A stretch of 64,000 nt of DNA from Clytia hemisphaerica (lineage: Eukaryota > Cnidaria > Hydrozoa > Leptothecata > Clytiidae), in contig CACVBU010000588.1 of assembly GCA_902728285.1 (NCBI GenBank), positions 372,001 to 436,000 on the forward strand, in the 5' to 3' direction. Below, piece by piece: positions 21,901-34,097 of this stretch. The notes beneath the pieces were generated by a model. The model saw only the letters and a list, made by a program, of their open reading frames with translations, was not told the DNA's origin and ran no database searches. Each line of letters begins with the position of its first letter. Position 1 is the first letter of the stretch. Both the position numbers and the translations under genes were made by a program.

Positions 21901-24900
21901 TAATAAAAATATTTGACTTAGCTTTTAAAACGGGAAGTTGAGTCGGTAGAATGGAAAGCAAAAAAAAGTGAACAAATTGTATGATATTTTTCCTATAGTA
22001 CGTCCTATCTTTCCATTTTATTTCATTCATTCTCTAGTTTATCACATCTCGTATAAGAAAACAGTCAAGAAATATATAAATGTTGGGAACTAAGGACAAC
22101 AAAGCATTACAAACTATACGCAAATTAATCGAAACTCAATGCTCTCGCTTGAAAAATAGGTCAATAGTTGTAGTGAGAATTCAGCGCAAATTCAGTATAG
22201 CATCCAAAACAAAGAACAAATGAAATGAAGAAAATAAGACGATCAAAAAAAATATTGAAACAAAACAAATTAAAACTACCTCAAAATATTATTGGGGCTT
22301 TTGAAAAATGACATAACCACAAAAATAACAAAAAAGTGCTTTCACTACTAATAACTTAATTAACATACTAATTTTTTTAATGATAAATGGGTGAAAAAAT
22401 ACGAACAGCCTTAAAACAACTGCATTTATGCTAAAATTCAAATATAATTACAGAACGTTTTTTCCTATTTTATTTTAGTCTAATATCAAATTGCAAAAAA
22501 AAAATCACTATTTTATGGAATAATAAAATGGAAAAGTGACAAAATTTTGCGAGGAAACAAAAAAAAAGAACAAAAACAAACCAGACCACGTAAAATCGTT
22601 CACAAAATAATAATAAAATCAACTGCCATAAAAATTATACACAAAGAGAAAATCAAAGCCACAGATACGAGTTCGGACAGGTTTTTGAATATGAACTTTC
22701 TGAAAATTACTGTCAAAATTTTGATTATAAAATTTGAAATGCAATGGTCCAAAAACCTGAGATGGCTATAGGTAAATCGTCTAAAATCGTAGCAAAAAAA
22801 GAGTGCTGTATTAGAGAAAAAATAATTTCTAAAATATTAATATCAACATGTCCTGCATTTTCTGCTATAAACCAGGGGGTAAAAACTAGCTACATTTTCA
22901 TCAAAATACTCGACTCTAAATTTTTTTTTAAGTTTTGCATAATTTTTTGGATGATATGTTAATAAATATCTTTTTCTTTTAATTATTTCATATTATCAAA
23001 TAACTTAATGTAGAAAATTCGTATATCATATAAAATTTTGGAAGTTTCATAAAGAGCCAAAATGGGATCTTCATGTGGATCAAAAAAGAGCCTAGAAATA
23101 GTCGCTGAATGGAATATCTTATTGAAAATTCGATGAAACAAAAATTTGAGAAAATTTGATCACACTTCTAATTTTTTTTTAAAGATTTTAAGATATAGGT
23201 GGCAAAAAATAGCTGAAAGAATTTCTTTATAGTGTATAGAATTCATGATAAAAATTCTAATGATCACAAACTAGCAACGACTATCCAGGCAACCACTATT
23301 GTTATCAAAGGGTGAACACTCAAAAACCAGTACTGGAATTGCTACTACTGTAAAGTTAAGCAAATCAAAATGCTTCGAATCATATTGGCTCAATTAACAG
23401 CTCATTTAAATGGGTGTGACTCTATAAAATATTGAGGTGTGATTAAGCAATTCACCAACAGGCTTTTGCATGTTCATTTTTCTTTTCTAAAAAAATTTTT
23501 TTTTTATCGCACAGCCAATATTTGTCTTGGTTTTCAATAAATATGTCTCGTATATACAAAAAATGTTTGTAGTCCAATAAAAATATATTATTTCTTAAAT
23601 ATTATCCATTATGATCCTTTTTTCTACGAACAAAACATGAGCACAAGATCTTTTATCTACTTTTGAGATTGACACACGCTTAAAAAGTCCACACCATCAA
23701 AATCAAATCAAAGAAACAAAACAAAAGGTCACAGGGAGTTTTCGCGTTGGAAAGATAATAAAAAGACAACGAGGTAATAATAAAAAGAAAAACAGGGACA
23801 GAAAACGAAAAAAAATATGAATAAATGTTGACATTTTTTGAAAAGTGAAAAAATAAAAAGCTAAAATTTTTACAGAAATCATAAAAACAAGCTTTTTTGA
23901 AGAGGAAAAAACCAATTATCAAGCAGCAATACGGAACACAGGAACATACACGCAAAAAATACCAATCTATGGTAAAAATACAACGAGAATGCCTAAAAAT
24001 AAGGCAAAGTGGGTTTTTTTTTGAAAATTTCAAACAAACATAGAATAATTTAAAACATAACGAAGATCAAGACTAACAATTTTGTTGCCAAGCAACTAAC
24101 AAATATCAAAAATCACATTTTGCTTTATTAAAACAATGTTCTCTATCCAGTAAGAAGGGCTATAACATTTGGTTACGACTTTTTAACACATCTGCAATAT
24201 AAATTATAACACATCTGAGAAATTACTTTCTGAAAGGGAAAATATTCTTTTGAGATCTTTTCTTTTCAATGTTTCCAAGGTAGCATGTAAAAACTAATGA
24301 AAAATAGTCGAGAGCTATTTCTTTTCCTTCTATAATAAAAGACGATCCAAATGTATAGCCACGACATTAAAAAAACACGTCAACAAGAATGATGATTAAA
24401 AGAAAAAATATTAAAACAAAATGTGAACAGACGAACAAAAAAAATTCTCAAGAGATACCAGGCAACCAGAATTCATTTATTTACATCATACTTATAATAG
24501 AATCTTGAAAAAGAAAAAAAAATAATTGCAATGGCATCTCATTGAGCCCGACAGACAAAAAAGAATCTGACTCAAAATGAACAAAACAAAATTTCAAACA
24601 ACACACATCAGGCATGTCAGCATGGCTGTCAACCAGCACATATATACCATAATAATCGTCATAATAGGAACATAAACAACACCAAACAACAAATCAAGCC
24701 AATTCACTATAATTTAAAACACTCTTACCAGAATTACCAATCAGCAATCAACATCGGCTAAAAGATAGAAACAAAAATACAATTAATCAAAGGATAGACT
24801 AAGAATTCAACAAAGTATTAGTCCATTTTCGGAGAAGATAATTATATAGTACACTGCTAGAAATATCAGACCCAATAAAAGCATGGCTACTTTTTTGAAA

Positions 24901-24931
24901 GCTACATTTTCAATTTACCATGCATGTTTTT
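18959..24931. other. Convergent intergenic region and probable 3' UTRs
   Basis: About 6 kb separate the dynein stop codon from the CELF stop codon; the two genes converge. It contains one MITE (19363-19800) and no recognisable coding exon or RNA gene. From about 22000 to 24930 the + strand is strongly A-rich, so the - strand is T-rich. This is compatible with a long CELF 3' UTR on the - strand, as CELF-family mRNAs often have, but I cannot prove transcription. Short open frames here are low-complexity. Confidence 0.5.
19363..19800. mobile_element. MITE with AATGAAGTATAAGCCCGAAG ends
   Basis: The left end AATGAAGTATAAGCCCGAAG and the right end CTTCGGGATTATACTTCATT form near-perfect inverted repeats. 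The flanks are GACCGAACTC and GACTGAACTC, a 10-bp direct repeat with one mismatch, suggesting a Mutator-type duplication. Its internal phrases (CGCTAGATTCAATCCGTC, GGCTTCACTTTTTCTT) recur at 63340-63625. Confidence 0.7.
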
Positions 24932-27900
24932 TTAATATGGTTTGTTTTGGTCTTTTGGTCGCTTCAACTGAACCTTTAACCGCTTGGAACCAACACTAAA
25001 TCCATTCATTGCTTCAATAGCTTGCCTGGCACTGTGTTGGTTGTCAAAACTGACAAAACCTGAAAAAAAGTAAACATTACAAAACATTGCAAGTTACAAA
25101 ATGATACATGTGCTAAAGTTTAAAAAGGATAATTTACAAGTAACACAATGAAAAAATATGAGTGCTATTCACAAACTATTAATTTCATCTGATCAACAAA
25201 AAAATAAAGTGTTTATAAAATAACAATTACCAAAACATTTGCTCAACAACGTAGGTTTGTCAATGAAGACTTTAGCAGAGAGAACATTTCCAAATGGCAT
25301 AAAGGTCTGCATCAGATCAGCATCGGTAAATTCAGGTGGAAGGTGGTAAATGAACAGATTTGAACCATCAGGACCTGAAAGCAAATAAAAATCAACATGA
25401 TCAATAAGGTTCTTGCCAGTAATAACAATTAACTTTAAATAGAAAAATAAAGTCATTCAAAATAAAACAGACAAAATAACAATTAACCTTCTTTTTGGGG
25501 TTGTGCGACATTCTGCCTTTGTAAATTTTGATACGCTTGTGGAAGTGCAGCTTTAATTAAAAATAAACAAGATTTAGAAATACCGAATTCAAAGTAAGCA
25601 CATAAAAATCTAAAGAATAAAGCTCTACGAAGAGTCAACATTAGAAAGTATAGGTTTGCATAATTCTCACATGATCAAATAAGAATTGCTAGTTGAAGTA
25701 GCAGAAATATAATGGAAATGATACATATCAACCCTCATCTAGAACTATGAATAATATCTACTTTAAATATACAGGGAAATCATTTACACATCCCTCCTTT
25801 TTTTTAAATGGTCATTGAAGGTCATCAATACAATTAGACAAAAACAGGACAAAGACAAACACTTATCAAATGCATAAGACAATGACATACATTATGAAAG
25901 TTGCTGAACAAAAATGTGAAAAGTAGCTTGAATGCAAAATCAATATTTTAAAATTTCCACACTTCTTGCACGCAACTCCCAACTTCTTGTGCACACATAA
26001 TTTATAACATACAATAAAAACAACATGACAAAACAGAAAGAAATGAAAAGCAACAACACAAAGATGATAAATCTTCAAAATAAACAAGAAGTTTTTGACA
26101 CATTTCCTATGCACTTGATAAGACTGTTTGTTTGACAGTCTTACCAACAAATTGCTCGACTCCTGAGTAAGCAGTTTGCCATTGCTCTGCAGAAATGTTA
26201 GGCTGGGCCCTATTGACATTGGAGGTAGGAATATTTGGGAGGCTTTGAAGTGGCCCCGAGGCTGCTGCTGCAGCAGCAACTACCGCTGGGTTTGCTGCAA
26301 CTTGAGTAGAACTTAAACCTGTCATACTTGCAAGATTAGCCATATTGTTTAGTCCACCAAGGTTAGCAATAGAATTGGCTCCTAAGGGAAAAAAAGTACT
26401 AGAGTTTAGGCTTTATCTGCTTATACCCCAACTCATTCTGTCTCATATAAATTGTTAAATCAAACAGAATCAAAAGGAGCTTGCTTACATTCCCTGTTTA
26501 ACTAAGTTAATTGTTTATTCAGGTTTATTAATAGTAGAAAGAAAGTTGCAACCACAGGGCGATACCGCTCTTTTCCCAGGATTTATTTACTTACTCTTGA
26601 CCCTTCTCTTTAGTTACTGAGCATCAAGCAGAGAGGCATCAAGTACCATTTTGGGAATATTTGATATGACCACTTGCCCGGCTGGAGATCAAACCAAAAA
26701 CCTTATGCAGCGTATCCCAATGCTCTACCTCTATACTAAAGCACTGTTTATTAACATTTTTCAATCATTATTGAATCAATGTCATACCTGATATGTTAGT
26801 TTGAAGAGCAGACAAACCATTATTAGCTAATGGATTTGTTGCGCTTTGTGACGTGGTGAAACTACTTGTAGGTAACTGTTGACCAATACTAGAACTGAAT
26901 AGTGAAGAGTTTGCTTGTTGTGTTTGAGTAAGTCCTTGTAATTGTTGTTGTTGCTGGTTTGCCATTGCAGCCACGAGAGCAGCACTGACACCATTTGGTA
27001 AAGTGTTATTGTTCATATTAGCGAATCCAGGATTACTAACAAGCTGAGCTGGAACAGGTGTATTTGGCATTGCCATTTGTGTTAAAAGTTGTTGATATGC
27101 ATTATTTTGTCCTACATTAGGATATGCATTGTTTATTAAGCCTCCAGGCATTCCAAATTGGCTCATTGTCATACCAAGTCCGACTAAATTAGTTGCCATA
27201 GCTTGCATACGTTTTTGCAATTTGTCCTTTTCTGTATCAGCAATTTTAACAACAAGAGGTGAAGAGCATCCCTGAAAAGATTGTAATAATGTATACATAT
27301 TTGATCAAAGGGTAAAGTAAAATACCTACAGTCAAAATCTAATTTCTTCAATACCAAAATGTAAGATAAAGCTAGATTTAGTATATCAACTTATTGCAAA
27401 AGTTGGAATTAGTGAGTCAATGAAGAATTCATACCTCCATAGTCTGAGAGCCGTGCAACTTTCTAATAGCATTTTGTGCTTGTAATCTGTTTGCATATTT
27501 GATGAATGAACAACCTAGATAAAAAAGAAGACATTCATCATTTCAACATTTACAATGTTAATAAAAATGTTATTAAATTTTCTAGAATGATCAGAGATAT
27601 ACCACCATTAGACAGGGTCATAAAGGACCCAACAGGGTCCATTAGACCACATTTTGAAAAAAAACCTTGTAAATAAAACAGACACAAACAAAACAATTTT
27701 ACCTTTACTAGTTCCATCAGGATTTTTCAAAACTGTCAGTTCTTCTATCGTTCCAAAGGGGGAAAACATAACTCTTAGGTCTTCTTCATTTAATTTCTTG
27801 GATAACATTCCAATGAATAATTTTCTATCTTCAGTTTTCGTCTCTGATACTGCAGGTTTGACTTGCATTGCATGGCCACACTAGAAGATAAGTAAGAAAG

Positions 27901-29811
27901 TCGATATAGTTAGAGTAGAACCTGCTTGAGTAAAATGAATATTGTCACTGTATATACCTTTCAAGATTCAAAAGTGTGTACAAACTAATATTATATATCT
28001 TATAATATTATCAATCTTAAAATAATGGACAATATTACTGTAACCTGAGCAGAATTCTTACCCCTGGAAGTGTCTTTTTTTCATGAAGTTCATTTTGTGC
28101 TTGCTGGGCTGATTCTTTCTCATAGTATGTTAAAAATGCACATCCTGAAAAAAAAAATACTTTAATTTAATAAATTATAGATATGAAAGAAGAAAAACCA
28201 GCAGTGAAATTCATAAAATTACTGAACAATTTTCAGTTCTCAAGACCCAAGGCTCTTGTGACACTTTTTTCTGATTATTTCTTTGTCAAGAAGGGTAAAA
28301 GTCAAGCAGTTGAGTTTAGGTTGTTGCTTTTCTTTAATGCTAATAATATTCTGATTATTCTCTTTGCATAGGTTTTGCATATTTTCCTATGCAATCTGAC
28401 TGCAACCAATTTGGCAAAATGATTTTGCATGATAGACAATCCTGCCAACACAACAGACTGAAGCACCAGGCTTATCCTAATGCCAAGTGTTGAAGGATGA
28501 AACTTTTTATCTCTGGACAATCTAAACCTGGCACATGGATGTGGATCAATCCAATGAGCGCGCAAACAGTAACAAAAAAGTCTGGTGTCAAGAATTGGTG
28601 TAAGGCCAGAATCGCAAATAACTTGTGTTCGCGTCGTTTTAGGCAATAAAAATGGAGTCATTCGGTCAGATTCGGTCAGTGAAAATAACGTCGGAAAAAT
28701 GGATTTTCAAACTATCAATCAGGCAGAAATCAAATCTATCGAAAATTGAAAATAAACGGCCCACTGTCTTCTTGTTTATGTAGACGGTCCGTCAACTGTG
28801 GCCCTTTCTTGGATTTCATGTGATCACGATACAGCCCCTCTTTTTTTGAAATATGGTATCTCTGTTTTATGACTAAGGAGATAATAACACGTTCACGGAA
28901 AGGATTGGATATTATCTCTGTTTATATTTATAAATAAAATTCTTCCGTAAAGGGCCATTCCAGAATTTGTCTGTAACAGGGGGGCGGACGACACAGGATT
29001 TCCGAGGGCAAAAGTTTTCACCAAAATTCGAAATTTCCAAGGTGAGAGAAGAAAATGTATGAATTTCCAAGGCAATTGAATTAAAAAAAGGCAAAAAAGA
29101 GTGGAATTTCCGATGCATTTTGCAAAAGTACATGGATTTTTATCGGAATTTCCGACCACCACTGGAAAAAAAAAAATTTCTGAGGCTAGAAAAAATTAAA
29201 AAATGCACGTCGTCTGACGTGGGGTAACAAAAATTTTCTGGAATGGCCCAAAACAATGAAACGTGCGATTGATGTAAAGATTGCGGGTGGGATGGAATTG
29301 GATAAAATTCCGACAATTTTGCAACTTCTTGACTCAAAATAATTGGAAAATTAAGAAAAATTATCAGATGGTCAGACGACACAACACAAGTTATTTGTGG
29401 TGATTGGTGTGGCCGGCCTAAAAAACTGTAACACAATTTTGTCTGGTGAAATTTAAATACTTTTATTCAGCACCGGATAAAATCACAAGGCAATTCAGTG
29501 CGTTGGCAGTGTTGTCATCCAGCCAGGATATCATTCAACAACACAAGAATTACAGAATTTGAAAGTGCAACACATTAATTAGATTAAATTGGCCAAAATT
29601 TTATATAGTAATTCCAATAATAACCTTTATGTTGACCAGTGTATTTATCATGAAGCACAGTAAGGTCATGTATTTCACCATATTGATCGAATATAGGTTT
29701 CAGTTCTTTTTCAGTCCATGTTCTGGGTACTTGTCCAATAAACAGTTTACAAGCTTCTGGCTCTTTGGCCATACCAATATTATTTGTTGATGCTGTCATA
29801 TCAATAGTCAT
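24932..29811 (-). CDS. CELF: CELF/Bruno-like RNA-binding protein
   Basis: A complete gene of 527 residues for a CELF-family regulator of splicing, translation and mRNA stability. The nine coding exons, in order, are 29625-29811, 28062-28144, 27703-27880, 27435-27514, 26788-27271, 26145-26381, 25488-25550, 25231-25374 and 24932-25059. All are GT-AG and the lengths sum to an exact reading frame. RRM1 starts [18 protein letters not shown] and ends [16 protein letters not shown]2 has [18 protein letters not shown] and [18 protein letters not shown]3 has [20 protein letters not shown] and [19 protein letters not shown]2 and RRM3 are joined by a long Gln/Asn/Ala-rich linker (about residues 185-415). 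The C-terminus [16 protein letters not shown] is diagnostic for CELF. The start is the ATG at 29811, just before RRM1; untranslated exons would be upstream. I cannot separate the CELF1/2 from the CELF3-6 class. Confidence 0.92.
28952..29249. mobile_element. GGGCCATTCC-ended MITE in CELF intron 1
   Basis: The left end GGGCCATTCCAGAA and the right end TTCTGGAATGGCCC are exact inverse copies. Further inverse pairing follows inside (GTAACA, then GGACGAC against GTCGTC). It is flanked by AAA on both sides. It lies in the intron between the first two coding exons of CELF. Confidence 0.7.
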
Positions 29812-30520
29812 AATACATTTGGCTTTTTACACTACACAATAAGCTACTCCACAAACAACTAAACAAACCACATAAATATTTTTCTGAAAGAGAAAGAGAA
29901 ATACAAACTAAATTATCCACGAAGTTTTACAGTATAAAGTTTTTCAACACTTTGTTGACAGTCTGAACTTTTTTACCTGACTAATAATTCCGAAGTAAGC
30001 GGGAAAAATTTCCAAACGCTACCATAAGTGGCGTGATATTATGGAGAGACTGTTTGATAATTAAAAATGAAATGCCGCCACAAGAGACTTCCGGATAGCT
30101 ATTATTATCTCCTTAATGTCATGAACCGACTGCCATGAATCCGTATGATTTTTTTATTGAACTCGAATCAGTCAAATAAATACCACTTTTCCTGTGCGCC
30201 AATGAATGCATTTTTTACGTATCTAAGTGTTTTTTGATACTAAAAGGCAGCAATCGTACAATAAGTCCCACTGTGTCATAGATTCTGATGAAAAGCTTTT
30301 TTTATTCGAAAAAACGTTTTGATGAATATCACGTCCAGTTCCGGCGCCACGACGCCGGACGTCCGATCGCTGACCAGTCTTAGGGGTCCTGGAGGCCCGG
30401 AGGAGAACTATCCCTTGGGTCTTTCATGTTGTGGCAAAAAAGTTATGTGTAAATACTTACATTCTGTCAGTGGATGATGCCAGCAGCCTAGATACAGATA
30501 AACCCCCTAAGGGTTGCGAG
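29812..30520. other. Region 5' of CELF, no gene seen
   Basis: Presumed promoter or 5' UTR side of the CELF gene. No reading frame or defined core-promoter element is recognisable. A GC-rich palindromic patch (GGCGCCACGACGCC) is near 30343-30356. Confidence 0.35.
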
Positions 30521-30524
30521 CTGA

Positions 30525-30650
30525 CGGGGGGGGGGCCACCCGACTTTCGAACTTTGGACCCTTACCGGGACTAAAAAAGAGAAAACCAAGGAAAATTTTG
30601 GGAATTTTCCGACCCTTAGCCTAAGTACCCCCCCCCCCCCGCCCGGGGAT
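30525..30650. mobile_element. Short poly-G-family remnant
   Basis: The left edge is a run of ten G and the right edge GCCTAAGTACC followed by a C run and GCCCGGGG. GGACCCTTACC and CCGACCCTTAG near the two ends match the family vocabulary. It is much shorter than the full copies, so it is internally deleted. Confidence 0.5.
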
Positions 30651-30670
30651 AAACCCTTGATAAGCGGGAT

Positions 30671-30707
30671 GGGGCGGAACCTGGGTTAATAACCCAGGTT
30701 CCGCCCC
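30671..30707. repeat. Perfect 17-bp hairpin
   Basis: GGGGCGGAACCTGGGTT is followed by AAT and then by its exact inverse, AACCCAGGTTCCGCCCC. It is GC-rich in an AT-rich region. It may be the core of a foldback element or an independent cruciform-prone site; there is no T-run to suggest a terminator. Confidence 0.8.
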
Positions 30708-30845
30708 GCCCCGCCCAGAACTTCAAAGAGTAGGTCGCTCGCACCGCTCGCACCGAAGTCTTTTTTTCTGATATGTGATAAGTAGTTAGAGACACAGATA
30801 TCTGTAAAGCCCGAGTGTGATAAATTGCGTGGGTTGCGTGCCTTC

Positions 30846-31235
30846 GTGGGTCGGAAAAAAATTCGTGGGTCCATGAAAAAAATTCGTGGGTCCGAAAAAA
30901 AAATTCGTGGGTCCGAAAAAAAAATTCGTGGTTCCATGAAAAAAATTCGTGGGTCCAAATAAAAAATTCGTGGGTCCATGAAAAAAATTCGTGGGTCCAA
31001 AAAAAAAATTCGTGGGTCCATGAAAAAAATTCGTGGGTCCAAAAAAAAGATTTGTGGGTTCACAAAAAAAATTCGTGGGTCCATGAAAAAAATTCGTGGG
31101 TCCAAAAAAAAAATTCGCGGGTCCACAAAAAAAATTCGTGGGTTCACAAAAAAAATTCGTGAGTCCAAAAAAAAAATTCGTGGGTCCAAAAAAAAAATTC
31201 GTGGGTCCATGAAAAAAATTCGTGGGTTTTGGTAA
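30846..31235. repeat. Minisatellite of about 21-bp TTCGTGGGTCC units
   Basis: About 19 tandem units of TTCGTGGGTCC followed by ATGAAAAAAA or AAAAAAAAA. Because the unit is close to 21 bp, both strands stay open across it and give artificial seven-residue repeats (DPRIFFM on the - strand, KKIRGSM on the + strand). I regard it as non-coding. Units differ mainly in the A-tract and in CCATG versus CCAAA. Confidence 0.85.
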
Positions 31236-31747
31236 ATAAAAATTTTATGTATTGCATTTAAGCATTTTTTTCGCGTAAAATTTCAACATCAAGATCAAGA
31301 ACAAAAAAGAATTTGAAGAAAAGAAGAAAGACAGATTAAATGATTTCTCGTGCTTTTGTACACAAAATATTTAGGTATGTGAATTTTTTTTTCGACTTGT
31401 TTGACTTTAAGAAAATTCTTATTCATAAAAAAATGTCGTGCACTTTGTATTTTAAACTGTATATATAAAGAAACTATCAAAGTAAAGGAAATATTTTTAG
31501 ATAAACACGAGGTTGAAGGAATTTACTTTAGTTAAAAGTTAACAAAAGAAGAAATTTTATGGAAATGACATAGAGGACAAGACACGAGCCATAAGGTGTC
31601 AAAATATTAATCTTTTTATAATAATACAGTTTACGCTTTAAATTTAATACAATAGAACAGAAACTTGGGCTCTATTCAAAAGATTTATTACGAAATCCTA
31701 GCTAGCAAAGAGAGAAATTTTTTTCAAAAATAATGCAATTTTTACTA

Positions 31748-31890
31748 TTCATGATATGCACCATTGCAATGTCTTCCGTTCCACCCAATAGCTGATTGGT
31801 TGAAAGTGACGTATTGACTGCTTTCACGTCACTTCCAACCAATGAGCTATTGGGTGGAACGGAAGACATTGCAGTGGTGCATATCATGAA
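31748..31890. mobile_element. Near-perfect foldback element (65-bp arms)
   Basis: Two 65-bp arms (31748-31812 and 31826-31890) differ at only three positions and are separated by a 13-bp loop. The outer end is TTCATGATATGCACC and the inner end AGTGACGT. The element is essentially all inverted repeat. It lies about 100 bp outside the Harbinger left end. Confidence 0.8.
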
Positions 31891-32153
31891 TTAAACTTAT
31901 TTCATGCAATTGAAAAATAAGATTTGCGATTTTTGTCATCTCAGAGAAGAAGTCATTGCATTGTTTTTTCGCACGCGTTCTATTTTGTGCCATTAGAGAG
32001 TTTACGATTTTGAGACGGCAGAGGGAACATCAACGGGAGAGAGTGATTTTGTCTCTAGTGCGCATGCGCAAGGTCAAGGAATCTCCTTTTTGAAGTTTTC
32101 GTTTGGCGGGACCGACTTCATAACACAAGATTTGAAGTTTCCTGGAAAACGTC

Positions 32154-33236
32154 ATGGCTCAATTCGCAGAAAAGTGAGTTTATCTTTTACTTTGTAGTAA
32201 GGTTTTTTCTTTTTACAATAAACCTTATGTCTGCTCTTTTTCGTTTGTAAATTGAGCTTGTTTTGCAATTATTTTGGCTTTCACTTTGTTTGTTTATGTT
32301 TATACTGTTATATGAGATACATATTAAAAACTTCTCTTGGTTGCTTGATAAAATCAGGCAATTTGCTAGCTATAAAACTTACACTTTTTGCTGGTGGTAC
32401 TGTTTAAAGTTTCTATTTTCATGGCTTAAAACAATAAGCTATCTACTTTAGGACATTTCTCTGCTTGTTTTATATAAATACGTGTTTTGATATTTTTTTT
32501 CCTTGGTATTTTTCTTAGGAAGAGGCCAATGAACTGGACACCAAGACACGATGAAATCTTGGTACAGGAAATTTTGTTGTTTGAGCCATGGACGCAGAAG
32601 AAGGGCAGCCCAGAAAGAGGTTCGACATGGTCAGCAATAGCTGACAATCTTAATCAAATCGACAATCCTTTTTTTTCTGTAAATCAACGATCTGTTCGAG
32701 ATCATTACAATGTTCTCGAAGGAAATTTCAAAAGGAAACGCAATGCCCAAGAGAAAGCATCAGGTACAGCATACCCAGAAGACACGGTTTTTGACAATGG
32801 CATGAATGATATTATCCAACAATTCCATGATTACGATGTTTTGCTTGCCAAAGAAAAGCAGGCTAAAGAAGATGAAGAAAACAAAGAGAAAGAGCAAGCT
32901 CAGCAAATCGTGAAAGCATCACTAGAAACTTTTAGAGAAACGCAGAAAAGGAAAGCAGAAGCTGGTGAAGAACCAGTCTCATCCAAAAAAACAAGAAGGT
33001 CTGAAACTGAGACACTAGTTTATCTACGTGAAAAAAATGAAAGCAACATTAAATTGCAGGAACAACAGCTAGAACTACAGAAGCAAGAATTAGAATTACG
33101 CAAACAACAAATGGACAATTTCAATCAAGTTTTAACGAACTCACAGAACCAAACAAATGCTATTTTACAGCAGCAGCAAAATTTGAGTCTTGCTTTATTG
33201 CAAATCTTGAATAAGCAAAAGGAAGAATCCAAGTAA
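32154..33236 (+). CDS. Harbinger Myb/SANT-like DNA-binding partner protein
   Basis: The gene has two exons (32154-32173 and 32519-33236) and encodes 245 residues. The first exon gives MAQFAEK; the GTGAGT donor and TTCTTAG acceptor join in frame to KRPMNWTPRHDEIL. Residues of about 8-75 form a Myb/SANT-like trihelix domain (NWTPRHDEILVQEIL, GSTWSAIADNLN, VNQRSVRDHY). A charged linker follows, then a long Gln/Glu/Lys-rich coiled coil (about 120-245; LQEQQLELQKQELELRKQQ). In known Harbingers such a protein brings the transposase to the nucleus and to the element ends. The paired transposase is on the opposite strand downstream. Confidence 0.85.
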
Positions 33237-34097
33237 GCATAGAATGCAACCCCTTGGCCTTTTTACATGTTTTGATAAAGAACAGGACTCTTTATATCCT
33301 ACATGAGTTATAGATGTTTTGTTATTGAGAATTAATTTCTATAGTTGTTTATTCTTATTATATGTATATTTTGGTTGACAAAGTATTTATAGACACCTGG
33401 TAGAGTGTTTGTTTGTAAATATTTTGGATTTTGTACCAGTCAGTGGATCAATTTTTGCAGATTTGGGATTTTTTGCTATTTTCATGAAATTATATCCTCG
33501 CAAAATGTTTTTTTTCATGCTTTTTGCCCAAATCCTCAAGGAAAATAAAAGAATTTCAGACAAAAACAAGCATTTTTGTGAAAATTAATCCACTAAAGTG
33601 TTTGATTGCAGTTTTTTGAGGGGATGTTGGTGTATTTATCATTTTCTTTATGGGTGGATATTATTATCAAGTGTTAAAAATTAAAAATTATCATGAAAAA
33701 CTTGTACTGATGTCTGTTCTCAAATGATAATTTTATTAACTTTTGTCCAAAATTTCTATAGTCTCTTATAATAATAATTTAATTCCAAAAAATAAATATT
33801 GAATCAAAATTTTCTCCTGTCAACATAAATAAAATTCCCTGTCATTTTCAGTGATTTCGAGTCACTTCTTTAAAATCAATAAATAGATTTATATTATTTA
33901 TATTTTTTAGTTTTACATCTTGTAGATACGTTTGTAGAATTTTAGTATCTAATTTTTAAACATCTCAGTGATATTTATACGTTTATATGTTTGCAACAGA
34001 AAAAAGAAAACATTTCTTAAATAGAAATCTGAATTTTCAAAACATTCCAAACCCAATTTATACAGATATTTATAACAACAACAAAAACTAGATAATA

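Noticed and set aside
23680-24033. A 117-residue Phe/Cys-rich membrane-like protein
   Set aside because: It arises from a T-rich - strand; an overlapping second frame looks just as hydrophobic, which indicates base composition, not coding.
30686-31210. A 174-residue protein with DPRIFFM repeats
   Set aside because: It is the translation of a 21-bp minisatellite whose opposite strand is equally open; there is no start context or domain.
31702-31887. Small open frame on the - strand
   Set aside because: It spans the 65-bp foldback element and simply reads one arm and then its inverse.
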